From positions 9,763,001 to 9,827,000 of the forward strand of contig JASXTE010000007.1 in NCBI GenBank assembly GCA_030280995.1: 64,000 bases of DNA, read 5' to 3'. This document shows positions 1 through 8,804 of this stretch, one piece after another. The position numbers and the translations under genes were made by a program. This DNA comes from Hemileia vastatrix (taxonomy: Eukaryota > Basidiomycota > Pucciniomycetes > Pucciniales > Zaghouaniaceae). Each line of letters starts with the position of its first letter. The first letter of the stretch is position 1. The notes below the pieces were generated by a model, which worked only from the letters and a program-made list of their open reading frames with translations, ran no database searches and had not been told where the DNA came from.

Positions 1-500
1 AATTTGGTGTTCTTAAGCGCCAAATTACATAAAACCCCTCTAGAAATGCTTCTCAGCCCTCTAGCACCAAGGTTGGCGGTCTTCCTGAGGTGGCCAGACC
101 ATTCTGAGACCAGAAAAACAGCGAAAACCTCCAAAAATAACCAAAATACTTAGAGAAATCTACTACAACTACTAAAACCTTTAAAACACATAATTAGGCT
201 ATAACAAAATTAAGACATAAAATGTAGACTAAAATTAGCTCATTCTTATGGTACTAAGCACTTGACTCTAAGACTTAAGGTTAGCCTGTAAAACACAAAA
301 AAAATTAAACAGCTATCTTTTAAAATGAAAAATGAAAAATTATCCCTTTATACTTCAAATCTGAAAAATTTCACAAGATATAAAATATAGAGAAAACCGG
401 GGCTATCCAATGGTAGTGCCCACATCCTGGAAGTCCAAATATTTGCTGAATAAATCCAGAAAAACACCGAATTATTTAACAATGTCATTGAAGACATATC
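1..500. other. AT-rich sequence upstream of copy A, no gene seen
   Basis: No ORF of note, no LTR terminus and no RNA gene is recognisable here. From roughly position 500 the sequence starts to resemble the leader of family-0 copy B (around 18680-18850), so this stretch is either the far upstream leader or LTR of copy A in decayed form, or unrelated flank. The family-0 5' LTR itself is not recognisable. Confidence 0.4.
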
Positions 501-758
501 AAAACAAGGCAAAATAGACCATTAAAGGGCTCGGCCAATGTTGGAAGACCACACCAAGAATTGAACCACACTCCAAAACTTAGGTTCATATATTGGAAAT
601 ATTAATATATATTTGTGGTAATTATATTAATTACTGTTTGTGGGCCACTTTGCACCTTTCATTGTCTATGTATATTTTTACTCAGCACTCTGAAAGTGGC
701 ATTAACTTGCTCATTTTGCAGGGAGAGGTGCCTGGTGAATAAATAAATAAAAATTTTC

Positions 759-1261
759 CTAGTTGACCAAGATAGAACTGTATTATTCTTAGTCCTTGAA
801 GTAATATAAAAATTAAATTAATTATTTTATATTTTTAATTATTTCAGTTGACCTCTGTCCTGATAATTAAAAAATTATATTATTTCCTTAGTAGACTATT
901 GTTCTAGCTGTGAAATAATTATATTTAAAAAAAAGTAAATTGATTATATTAAAAATATTTCAGTTGACAATAAGTCCTGGTAATTATTTATTTTCAGTTG
1001 ACATTAAGTCCTGGTAATTAAAATTATTTTCAGTTGACATTAAGTCCTGGTAATTAAATTTTTTAGTTGACTTTAGTCCTCATAATTATCAACTTTTACA
1101 TTACTAATTACTAAATTATTTTATTATTTCAGTTGATTTATTTTAATCCTGGTTATTAAATTACTCTAAATTAATTAATAATATTTTGATTATTGTTTCA
1201 GTTGATTCTTTCTCCTGAAAAACATTATATTCTAATTATTCCAGTAGATTAAAAAATCCTG
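759..1261 (+). repeat. Leader array of nine bulged hairpin modules (copy A)
   Basis: Nine short units share the pattern CAG-TT-GAY-loop-RTC-CTG: 759-798 (long loop), 845-862, 961-979, 995-1013, 1031-1049, 1065-1080, 1130-1151, 1199-1217 and 1242-1261. In each, CAG can pair with CTG and GAC with GTC, or GATT with AATC, leaving a two-base TT (once TA) bulge on the 5' side. The inner pair changes on both sides together, which suggests selection for an RNA fold. Spacers are A/T-rich. Units are flanked by TTTCAG before and often GTAATT after, which also look like splice sites. The array lies just upstream of the first ORF of the element and recurs in copies B and C. Confidence 0.75.
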
Positions 1262-1365
1262 ATAATTACTTATATATTGAATTTTTTTCCTTTTTTTTCA
1301 TTAAATAAAGTAAAAATAATAAATGATCAAATATTTATTTCCCTCAGTTCAGGTTAACTACAACT

Positions 1366-1497
1366 ATGGCTGACAAAGGTGCTTCTGCTGACCTTGATGA
1401 GGAACTGGACTTAATTGATTATGATGAAGCTTCTTCTGTAAGTTCTCCTTTGACTAAAAAACTGGCTCAAATTAATCAATTACTAGACCAATCATGA
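1366..1497 (+). CDS. Family-0 upstream ORF (uORF), copy A
   Basis: A 43-codon ORF follows the hairpin array directly. Its core, an acidic EELDLIDYDEAxSVSSPLT-type stretch, is shared with the uORFs of copies B (29529) and C (57920), so it is a real conserved segment of the element. It has no domain I recognise. In this copy it stops at a TGA (1495-1497) close to where ORF1 begins. In B and C the same frame stays open much further. The function is unknown; it could be a regulatory uORF or an N-terminal Gag extension. Confidence 0.55.
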   Translation: MADKGASADLDEELDLIDYDEASSVSSPLTKKLAQINQLLDQS

Positions 1498-1504
1498 CAT
1501 GGAG

Positions 1505-1990
1505 ATGCAAGAGATAGAGATATTAGTGGAAACAACTGCTCAGGAGCAAAAGCCTTCAAGAAACCCCCCAGAGGAGCTTCCAAAAGGATTCAAAACAAAA
1601 AAGATGCCCTGGAATCAAAAATTTATCAATCTCTCCACCCACATCAAGTAATTGAGGTCAGAAAATCTCAGGTTAAGGTCAAGAACAGACTCTCTAGAAG
1701 ACAAGGTAAGAAAAATAGAAAACTTTCTTCAAGGGAAAAGAAACCTCCCCATCCCCCAAAGCCCTTCCACAATTGGCTCTCCAGCAACAAGAAAAATTGG
1801 AAGTCTCAAAGTGGCAGTGGGACTGGCTGAACACCCAGTGGGACTAACTGTCCCAACAACAACAAAAACAACAAGTACCTCGGGCAGGTCCTTCAAAAGC
1901 CAATAATTTCAACTCCACACCTCCTCATCCCTATCAGGAGGAAAAAAGAGAAAAAGCAATCACATTCAATTCTCGGCCAAACCATGGTAA
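1505..1990 (+). pseudogene. Family-0 ORF1 remnant, copy A
   Basis: This is the decayed counterpart of ORF1 in copy C (57434-57781). The coiled-coil segment (ENLRLRSRTDSLEDKVRKIE, around 1658-1720) and the Trp-rich KWQWDWLNTQW motif (around 1810-1845) are recognisable but lie in different frames, so at least one indel separates them. It ends near a CATGGTAA where other copies have the conserved Pro-Trp-stop. The frame that carries the Trp motif is out of register with that stop here. The role of ORF1 is unknown; coiled coil plus basic tail would fit a capsid- or RNA-associated protein. Confidence 0.5.
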
Positions 1991-2495
1991 TTCCCTCTAT
2001 TTATTCTTAAGTACCATTTCTTGTTGCTGATTCAGTTCCTTCAGGTAATTTTGGAAAGGAGATGAGACTGTGAGACCAGTAGAGGCTGAGAGTAGTAAAC
2101 AAGTTGCTCAATATTCTAATGTATCTAATCCTATAGTCTTGATTGCTACTTCAATGATAAATCCTGATATGGCTATTATTTATGAGACACTTGAACCTGA
2201 GTTTTATGAGAATCTAGAAAGTTATTCTGTTTTCCTATTGAGAAATACTCCAGATGTAGCTAATATTAATGATCAATATTTGAGAGATATTATTGCTAAA
2301 CAAAATCATATAATGAACAACATGCATTTTATTCAGAAATTTAATAGTTTGTTAACTGAAAATGGTTATCAAGCTTTGAGGATTGAATTACAGAGAGTTT
2401 CTGATGATTTGTTTCATTAAAAAGTAACACATGAAAAGAAAGTTGCTTTATGGCAAAATATCAAGAATTATTTGTCTAAATTAACAGATACTGTT
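1991..2495 (+). pseudogene. gag-pol: Gag-Pol N-terminal remnant, copy A (5' part)
   Basis: The open stretch 2070-2420 encodes a segment matching the start of the Gag-Pol ORF of copies B (30230-30560) and C (57327-56857), including a PDMAIIxETLEPEFYENLES motif and a predicted helical region before the capsid domain. A stop after VSDDLFH (2418-2420) and a frameshift near 2060 break it. The reading then runs into the 5' LTR of element 1 at 2496 and resumes at 9982. Confidence 0.65.
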
Positions 2496-3672
2496 TGTCA
2501 GCCTAAATATCCTTAGTACTGAGTATTTCTTATGCTTAAAATAAGATAACCTTAACTAGATTAAGCTTATATCTTAAAAATAAGGTTAAAATAATAATAT
2601 ATATTATTTTATGATATATATATATAATTATTATTCTATTATATAATTTATAATAGTTTAAATAGCTTATCCATGGCTTAATAATATTTATTAAGGTGTT
2701 AATGTAGTCATAATATACTTATCTTAAGTGATATGAAGTAATTATTGACATACATAAGCTTATATGTATACATAAATCTCATATTCAGTGAAATATGCAG
2801 TATATTATGTATATTTAGGTATATAAGTGGGTTTTAGCCCCTTAATAGCCTATAACCTTTGTTTTTCTGCTTATTTTAGGTCATATGGACGAAATCAGTG
2901 GACTCACAACGCCTACAGAAGCATAGACACCTATATCAGGCGCATACACCCAGTTTGGACAACTAAAATTACTTCCTTGGATGGTTATTCACGGATTTAT
3001 GGGTTGGAAATATGTTTTTGGGTTAATGTGGATGCTTGGGGATGTTATTGGGGGCTTGGACATTTTATTTGTTTCCTTTATATGCTTTTAGTTTCATTAA
3101 ATCTCTTTTTGATCTTTTATTTTACCTGTTTCTTTATGGTATCCGCTTTTATCTGGGATTTCTATTTATGGTATGACTCTGTGTTATTATTAATAGTGAT
3201 GGAGGGTCCTTACTGGAGGTCTGGGTGTTGAAACTGCTTGAAGTGGACGCCATGGGGAGGTGATGGGCCCTCACAGTGCTGTAATTGCCGGGGATAGCAG
3301 TGACATCATCTGGATTGAAGGTCTGTGCACTCCAGTGGATTTGGGTATAAGTAAGGAGGGATTTTGACGGTTTATTATAATCATTCAATTACTACACTTC
3401 AAATAAACACTACACTACAATTATTAACATTCAGAAATATATTATAAAGCCCTTATAAATTGATATTATCTTTATAAAAGCTATAACTATATTTTATTCT
3501 TCTATTTTCCACCACTAGCACGCATTTAAATCCAAGTATTGTGAGTTTAATTTGAGTATAACTATTCTATTAGTCTTCCCCTGAGGTTTAATCACTAAAT
3601 CATTTATTAATAAGTAGTAGGACCATAAAATAACACTATTATATCATACTTATATACTAGACTGTACTGACA
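2496..3672 (+). repeat. 5' LTR of element 1 (family 1)
   Basis: It runs TGTCAGCC...ACTGACA, so its ends are the inverted pentamers TGTCA/TGACA. The same 1177-bp sequence recurs at 8805-9981 and 58634-59810. It is AT-rich with a GC-richer stretch around 2870-3370 that happens to be open in several frames. Confidence 0.95.
3346..3351 (+). promoter_or_regulatory. Candidate TATA box, family-1 LTR
   Basis: TATAAG occurs in the sequence GGGTATAAGTAAGGAGGG. Its context matches the TATAAAAGGAGGAGG of the family-2 LTR at 21028, and both are followed by a run leading into CATTCAATTAC/CATTACAATT. An alternative TATATAAG sits near 2819. The start of transcription is inferred only. Confidence 0.45.
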
Positions 3673-3688
3673 ATTGGGGGTCTTTCCT
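3673..3688 (+). other. Candidate primer binding site, element 1
   Basis: Directly after the LTR comes ATTGGGGGTCTTTCC. The equivalent position reads ATTGGGGACCTTTCC in element 2 and ATTGGGTGCCTTTCC in family-0 copy B. The shared ATTGGG..CTTTCC core next to the LTR is what a tRNA primer site looks like (TGG pairs with the CCA end). I cannot assign the tRNA. Confidence 0.5.
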
Positions 3689-4182
3689 TATATTTTACTT
3701 ATTATTTAGTATAAGCCTTGGGACGTGATTTTTACCTTAGTACAACTCAAAATTAACCAAATATTTGGGTCTGCGGCATATTAGTGGGTCATCATAACTC
3801 ATTGATTGCGGAAAAGAACCCTTATAATAATTGTACTAATTTTTTATTATAAAAATTAGATATTTACAGTAGTAACTGTACCCAATATAAACCCAATTTC
3901 ACTTGGTATTTGGACACCAATATAACACCCAATTAAATTGGTATTTGGCTAAAGCTTGGTAAGCTAATTATTCACCCTTATAGAGGTCTAGTTAAACTTA
4001 TTATTATATTTTTAACAGATTTTTTCGAATTTTTCTTATATTTTATTTAAATAAATAAAGATATAAATTCAGGGTAAGCTCCATTGCTTTTTTATTAGTA
4101 ATATGATTACTAATATCTTTTGTCTACTAATTCCACAGAGTTTTTCCTTTTGTAGACGTAAAATATTGTTATTCTGAACAAT
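3689..4182 (+). other. Element 1 leader, non-coding
   Basis: This is an AT-rich leader of about 490 nt between primer site and ORF1. It contains short self-complementary stretches, for example CCAATTAAATTGG near 3925-3945 and ACAGTAGTAACTGT near 3867-3880, but not the family-0 hairpin array. No ORF is supported. Confidence 0.5.
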
Positions 4183-4674
4183 ATGAGTGCTCCTCAGGAT
4201 AGTGACATCACCATGGAGGGACAACAGTACCCCCAACCAGAAAGCATGAGTATAGAGGAAAAGGACGCCCTCTTAAAAAAGATAACTATCAAAAAGACGT
4301 CTCCTCCTCTTCAGGATCAACTGTCCCATCTGGCCAAACAGGTTCTGAAGCTAGAGGAATCAAAATCTCTCATTTTCAAAGAAGTAGAGCAGTTGCAAAA
4401 CAATTGCAAGGTAGGATTTCAGCAGATGAATCAGGCAATGGCAGAATTAAAGGGAGGCCAGCCCAGTCAATCAAATCAGCAACCCCCTACCCAAGGAGGG
4501 TCCACTCACTCCCAGGAGAAAATCCTGGTAGACAAATGGAAATGGGACTGGTTTCACCAACAGTGGACAAGCCACAGTTGCAACAGGGATCCACCCCCTC
4601 ATCTGACTTCCTCAGCTCACCCTTACAAGGGAAAAAAGCGCCAAAAATCAGGACTGGCAACCATCCCTTGGTAA
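4183..4674 (+). CDS. ORF1 upstream of Gag-Pol, element 1
   Basis: A 163-aa ORF with an ATG start. It has an acidic N-terminus, a predicted coiled coil (about residues 40-85, DQLSHLAKQVLKLEES and following), a Gln/Pro-rich linker, a KWKWDWFHQQW motif near residue 117, and a basic tail HPYKGKKRQK ending in Pro-Trp-stop. The KWxWDW, HPYxGK and final PW-stop are shared with ORF1 of element 2 although the rest differs, which indicates a real protein. Compared with element 3, a 53-nt deletion near the start fuses the uORF start codon region to ORF1. It overlaps Gag-Pol, which lies in the -1 frame. I know no named family; a nucleic-acid-binding or capsid-accessory role is a guess. Confidence 0.75.
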   Translation: MSAPQDSDITMEGQQYPQPESMSIEEKDALLKKITIKKTSPPLQDQLSHLAKQVLKLEESKSLIFKEVEQLQNNCKVGFQQMNQAMAELKGGQPSQSNQQPPTQGGSTHSQEKILVDKWKWDWFHQQWTSHSCNRDPPPHLTSSAHPYKGKKRQKSGLATIPW

Positions 4675-7622
4675 GTAACTTACCCTCTCAGATTAGACAT
4701 AATACTGATAATTACAATATAGGTAATTCTATTGATGTTAAATCTGTACAAAAAATAGAGGAGGATTTAAGAAATTTAGGTTTTAGAGTAGATACACCTG
4801 ACTTGTCTTTTATCCATAATAACAGTACTATATACAATGATAATACAGTTAATCCTCAGTTGCAACCACCTACTAGTGAGATGAGAAGTTCACAGGAGAG
4901 TGAGAGAATTGAAAAGGAGGACATGGAATATTTTAACAATAATCCAACTGTCCATAGAATTGTTTCAGCATTGTGGAATAGAATGACTGATTGTGAGGAA
5001 CAGACAGTTAAGCTCACTAGTGATACAATTTCATCCTTAACATTGAACATTTCTCAATTAGCAACACGTAATAAAGAATTAGAGAAAGAACATTTGTCTC
5101 TAACTCTTAAATATGATTCATTGAGTAATAAATATAATGACCTTTCAAACAAATTTTGTGAGTTAGAAAAATTATATGAAACACACTTATTAAAAACTGA
5201 ATCAAGAACAAAGTTATCTTTTGCCCAGACAAATCAAAGTGTCTCTGAGTTGCTACAAAGATTAACTAAAGTTGAGATTGAAACTGCCAATCTACTAATG
5301 AACCAGGATAATCATAAGTATAATCAATATAATAATAATCCTTTCATTGGCAAAAGTGAATCTCATTCCTTCCCTGTACCACCACAATTAAAACCATCTG
5401 GTGGTAGTGTCAAATCTGAAAATGTAAGTCACAAATCCGTGCAGGAAGAAATACAAGACCATTTATCAAAAGTAAATGAGTTGTTGAATTTACCTAAGAT
5501 TAGTGAGATAAAATCCAATCAGAAGAACTGGCCTAAGATAGATCAGTACCCAACTTATGATGGGGAAGCCAGCTCTGATTGGCAACATTTTATTCAAAGA
5601 ATTGACAACTTGAAATTCTCATATAAGTTACCAGATGAAGAGATAACATCAAAATTAATTTCTTTATTTAAGGATGTTGCTTTATTATGGTTTGAAGCTG
5701 TCTTAAGTGAGGGTAGAGACTACTCTTGGGCTGAATGGAAACAACTTATTGAAAAACAATTTGGAGGTTCTAAATTCAGGCTTACTCAGCAGAGACTGTA
5801 TGAGAAGACTAGGTATAATCCGTTGAATGGTGACAAACCTATGGTATTTTTAATGAATTTAAACAAAATATTAAAAGCCATTGAGCCTCATATGGATTTT
5901 AACTTATGGAAAGATAAGATAATATACAAATTACCTATATCTGTCAGAGACATTGTTGTAGCTAGAACATTAAATGTTACTGAATATTCTGACTTTATTA
6001 ATATTTGCAATGAAATATTATTAAACCATAAGTATGAATCAAGGTATTCCACTTATAAGCAAAATGTTGAACCTGTAAAAACTCAGAATTCAAAAACACT
6101 TCAGGAGAAGCAGAAAAAACCTACTGCACCTGTAGTACCTAAAAAGTATGAAACAAATACTTGTTATAAGTGTAACAAACCTTGGGTAAAAGGTCACAAA
6201 TGTGAGAAAAACATAAATATTGTTGAAAATCAACGTGAATCTGAAACTGAAACTGAAAAAAGTAAAGAATCAAGTGATTATGACAGCAATATCTCATATA
6301 GTGATGAAAATGAAGTCTGTATGTTGGAAGATGATTTGTCCATCTTTGAAAATCCAATATTAAATATGGACTCAAATGAATCTTTAATGAATTTTGAGGA
6401 TGCTGAAATCATTAAGGATATACAAGCTGATAACTTTAGAATGACACCTATCACGGTTCCAGCTATCATTTCTGGTGAAAATGTTAATATAGTATTAGAC
6501 ACAGGAGCTGCTGGTTCAGTTGTTTCCACTAATACATTACAGAAAATTGATAGTGAATATAAGTTTAAGCTTGAACCACTTCAGAATAAAAATTGGAGAG
6601 GTTTTGGATCAGTACTACACCCCATTGGTAAATACAAAGCTGCTGTTTTCTTTAAACACCAACATGGTTATGTAAGGGTAACTTGTGACTTTGTAGTAAT
6701 GGATAATACAAATTGTAGTAACTGTTTTATCATTGGAAATGATATTCTGACTAAATTTGGTGTAAAATTAGACCCTGCTAATAACAATTTTACAATTGGC
6801 ATGAATGGTAAAAGGAAATTTAAAATAAATTCTTTTAACACAGTCTTACACATTGAGTCAGTAACAAATTCCCCGTCTAAAGGAAGAGAATCCAATGAGT
6901 TGGAACTTCTGGAAACAGAAATTTCAAAAGCATCATTTGGCACTCAGATAAGTGAAACTGAGAAAGATAATATTTTGGAATTAATTAAAGCTTTTCCAAT
7001 GGCTTTTGCACATGGTACAAATGAACTTGGCCTTGTAAAAGATCATGAAATGAAAATTAGTTTAACCTGTGATATGGATAATATTCCTGCTAGTCTTAAA
7101 AAGAAACCATACCCTGCTTCACCCATTTATGGCATTTATATTGTAGATCTTGAGGATGAATTTATGCAATCAATTCTTGATAATTATAATTCAGATCCTG
7201 ATTTAAGTAAATTAACTACAATATTAAATGATCCATCTAATGCTTCAATGAATGTTTTAATAAAAACATTACCAGATAAGTATAAAGAGGCATTAGAGAA
7301 AGGAAAATTTTCCATTGAGGATGGTTTTATATATTACAGGAAAAAATTAAGTAATGTAATTGTAATTCCCCCTTCAATGAAGGAGTTAATGTTAAGTATA
7401 TGTCATGATGATATATTAGCAGGTCATTTTGACTACCATAAAACATTAACCAGAGTAAAAAACAGAGCTTGGTGGATTAACATGTCTGAGGATGTTCAGA
7501 AATATGTTGAAACATGTGATTCTTGTCAAAAATCTAAAAGATTAACAGGAAAAAGAGCTGGTTTATTACAACAAATTGAGCAACCAAAAGCTCCATGGGA
7601 AATCATTAACATGGACTTGTAA
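4404..7622 (+). CDS. gag-pol: Gag-protease-(RT/RH deleted)-integrase N-terminal polyprotein, element 1
   Basis: This is a long ORF in the -1 frame relative to ORF1. The first ATG is within ORF1, and entry by frameshift near 4630 is more likely. It has a predicted coiled coil (about residues 200-290), a capsid-type Gag domain (about 375-545, NWPKIDQYPTYDGE onward), a zinc knuckle CYKCNKPWVKGHKC (587-600) and an aspartic protease with VLDTGAAGS (Asp at 699). At residues 907/908 the sequence jumps from KKPYPASP to IYGIYIVD, skipping about 434 codons present in element 2, so RT and RNase H are gone while the frame is kept. The integrase HHCC zinc domain follows (His 1001, CDSC 1038). A 1-nt deletion near 7615 ends the frame. 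Confidence 0.88.
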   Translation: MQGRISADESGNGRIKGRPAQSIKSATPYPRRVHSLPGENPGRQMEMGLVSPTVDKPQLQQGSTPSSDFLSSPLQGKKAPKIRTGNHPLVSNLPSQIRHNTDNYNIGNSIDVKSVQKIEEDLRNLGFRVDTPDLSFIHNNSTIYNDNTVNPQLQPPTSEMRSSQESERIEKEDMEYFNNNPTVHRIVSALWNRMTDCEEQTVKLTSDTISSLTLNISQLATRNKELEKEHLSLTLKYDSLSNKYNDLSNKFCELEKLYETHLLKTESRTKLSFAQTNQSVSELLQRLTKVEIETANLLMNQDNHKYNQYNNNPFIGKSESHSFPVPPQLKPSGGSVKSENVSHKSVQEEIQDHLSKVNELLNLPKISEIKSNQKNWPKIDQYPTYDGEASSDWQHFIQRIDNLKFSYKLPDEEITSKLISLFKDVALLWFEAVLSEGRDYSWAEWKQLIEKQFGGSKFRLTQQRLYEKTRYNPLNGDKPMVFLMNLNKILKAIEPHMDFNLWKDKIIYKLPISVRDIVVARTLNVTEYSDFINICNEILLNHKYESRYSTYKQNVEPVKTQNSKTLQEKQKKPTAPVVPKKYETNTCYKCNKPWVKGHKCEKNINIVENQRESETETEKSKESSDYDSNISYSDENEVCMLEDDLSIFENPILNMDSNESLMNFEDAEIIKDIQADNFRMTPITVPAIISGENVNIVLDTGAAGSVVSTNTLQKIDSEYKFKLEPLQNKNWRGFGSVLHPIGKYKAAVFFKHQHGYVRVTCDFVVMDNTNCSNCFIIGNDILTKFGVKLDPANNNFTIGMNGKRKFKINSFNTVLHIESVTNSPSKGRESNELELLETEISKASFGTQISETEKDNILELIKAFPMAFAHGTNELGLVKDHEMKISLTCDMDNIPASLKKKPYPASPIYGIYIVDLEDEFMQSILDNYNSDPDLSKLTTILNDPSNASMNVLIKTLPDKYKEALEKGKFSIEDGFIYYRKKLSNVIVIPPSMKELMLSICHDDILAGHFDYHKTLTRVKNRAWWINMSEDVQKYVETCDSCQKSKRLTGKRAGLLQQIEQPKAPWEIINMDL
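4629..4638 (+). promoter_or_regulatory. Candidate -1 ribosomal frameshift site, element 1
   Basis: In the ORF1 frame the codons AAG GGA AAA AAG present two overlapping slippery heptamers, G GGA AAA (4629-4635) and A AAA AAG (4632-4638). A -1 slip enters the Gag-Pol frame, which is open here. The homologous place in element 2 reads G GGA AAG in the same phase, and element 3 is identical to element 1. The ORF1 stop is 34-36 nt downstream. Confidence 0.55.
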
Positions 7623-8691
7623 CAGGTTTGCCAATAGCAGGGCATAAGAGTTATAACTCCTGCTGGGTAATTGTAGATAGATTTACAAAGATGTGTAAAT
7701 TTATTCCTACCCACAAAGAGGTTTCTGCAAAGGACTTAGCTTTTTTATGGTGGACACAAATGTTAAATACAGCAGGTTTCCCCAAAGCAATAGTTTCTGA
7801 CAGAGATCCTAAATTTACTTCTGAGTTCTGGACGTCACTTATGGATGTTTCAGGGTGTCAATTAAAACTTTCTACAGCACACCATCCACAAACTGATGGG
7901 CTAGCAGAAAGAATGATACAAACCTTAGAAGATATGATAAGAAGATACTGTGCTTTTGGTCTTAATTTTAAAGACAATGACAAATTCACGCATGATTGGG
8001 TAACCCTTATCCCAGGTTTAGATTTGCATATAATAGTACAGTACATTCTGTCACTGGCAAAAAGCCATTTGAGTTATGGTTGGGTTATGTACCTAATACC
8101 CCTGCTAAAACTCTTAATAAGTTACCTAGATTGGATATTCATCCAGGTACTAAATCTTTTCTTCAGATGCAGGAACTATGCAGAAAACATGCTCAAGAAT
8201 GTATAAATAAGGCTTTTGAGTATGAAAAGAAAAGATGGGATAAAGCCCATAAAGAACAAATGTTCAAAGAGGGTGATGAAGTCCTTATTTCAACGCTACA
8301 TTTCAATTTAAATGGTAATGTTAAATTGAAGGATCCATTCATTGGACCATTTGTAGTTAAAAAGATGGTTGGTAATAATGCTGTTGAGGTTATTCTATAT
8401 GCACCATATGATAGAAAACATCCAGTATTTCCTATTTCTCTTATAAAACCATACCATTCTAATGATACTGCTCTCTTTCCAAGAAGATCAGGAAGGCATA
8501 AACAGCAACCTGAAGAAATAGTGGAAAAAGCAGAAATTGAAAAGATACTTAAAAAGAGACACCTTACAAAAGAAAAGGGAGTTGAGTATCTACTAAGATT
8601 TAAAAATAAATCAAGTGAATATGACCAGTGGATTCCAGAAAATGAAATCTCTGATCTTAAAAATCTCTTGAAAACATTTAAATCTAAATAA
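7623..8691 (+). pseudogene. gag-pol: Integrase core and chromodomain, frameshifted, element 1
   Basis: This continues the polyprotein in two further frames. Positions 7628 to about 8020 hold the DDE core: VDRFTKMCKFIPTH, SDRDPKFTSEFW, and the TDGLAERMIQTLE block with the catalytic Glu. A second 1-nt deletion near 8020, relative to element 2, moves the reading to the frame of 7996-8691. That frame holds the rest of the core, a GPFVV/KPYH-type C-terminal domain and a chromodomain (about 8540-8670, EYLLRFKNKS...WIPENEIS). The two single-base losses are in short homopolymer contexts, so sequencing error is possible. Confidence 0.85.
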
Positions 8692-8792
8692 TACTGTTCA
8701 TTCAGTATATGTATTATAAAAATTATTTTTTATTTTTTATTTCATTCCTTAAGATTAATTAAAATGTCTTAACATTTTTTATTGTTTTTTTT

Positions 8793-8804
8793 GGGGTGAG
8801 GGAG
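8793..8804 (+). other. Polypurine tract, element 1
   Basis: GGGGTGAGGGAG lies directly before the 3' LTR after a T-rich run, the usual place for plus-strand priming. Element 2 has GGGTGGGCGAG at the same place. Confidence 0.7.

Noticed and set aside
2827..3231. 134-aa hydrophobic ORF in each family-1 LTR (also 9136-9540 and 58965-59369)
   Set aside because: It starts with GTG, not ATG, and lies in the LTR. The three copies are nearly identical DNA, so shared openness is not independent evidence.
3149..3388. 79-aa antisense ORF in each family-1 LTR (also 9458-9697, 59287-59526)
   Set aside because: Same reasoning: young identical LTRs, no domain, overlaps the other LTR ORF.
4671..4691. 21-nt GTAAGT...CTCAG intron at the ORF1 end of families 1 and 2
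   Set aside because: Too short for an intron, and removal would create an immediate TGA in element 1; the donor-like GGTAAGT alone is not enough.
4660..4691. Stem GGTAAG/CTTACC at the ORF1 stop as a frameshift stimulator
   Set aside because: Present only in family 1, not in element 2, and 30 nt or more from the slippery site.
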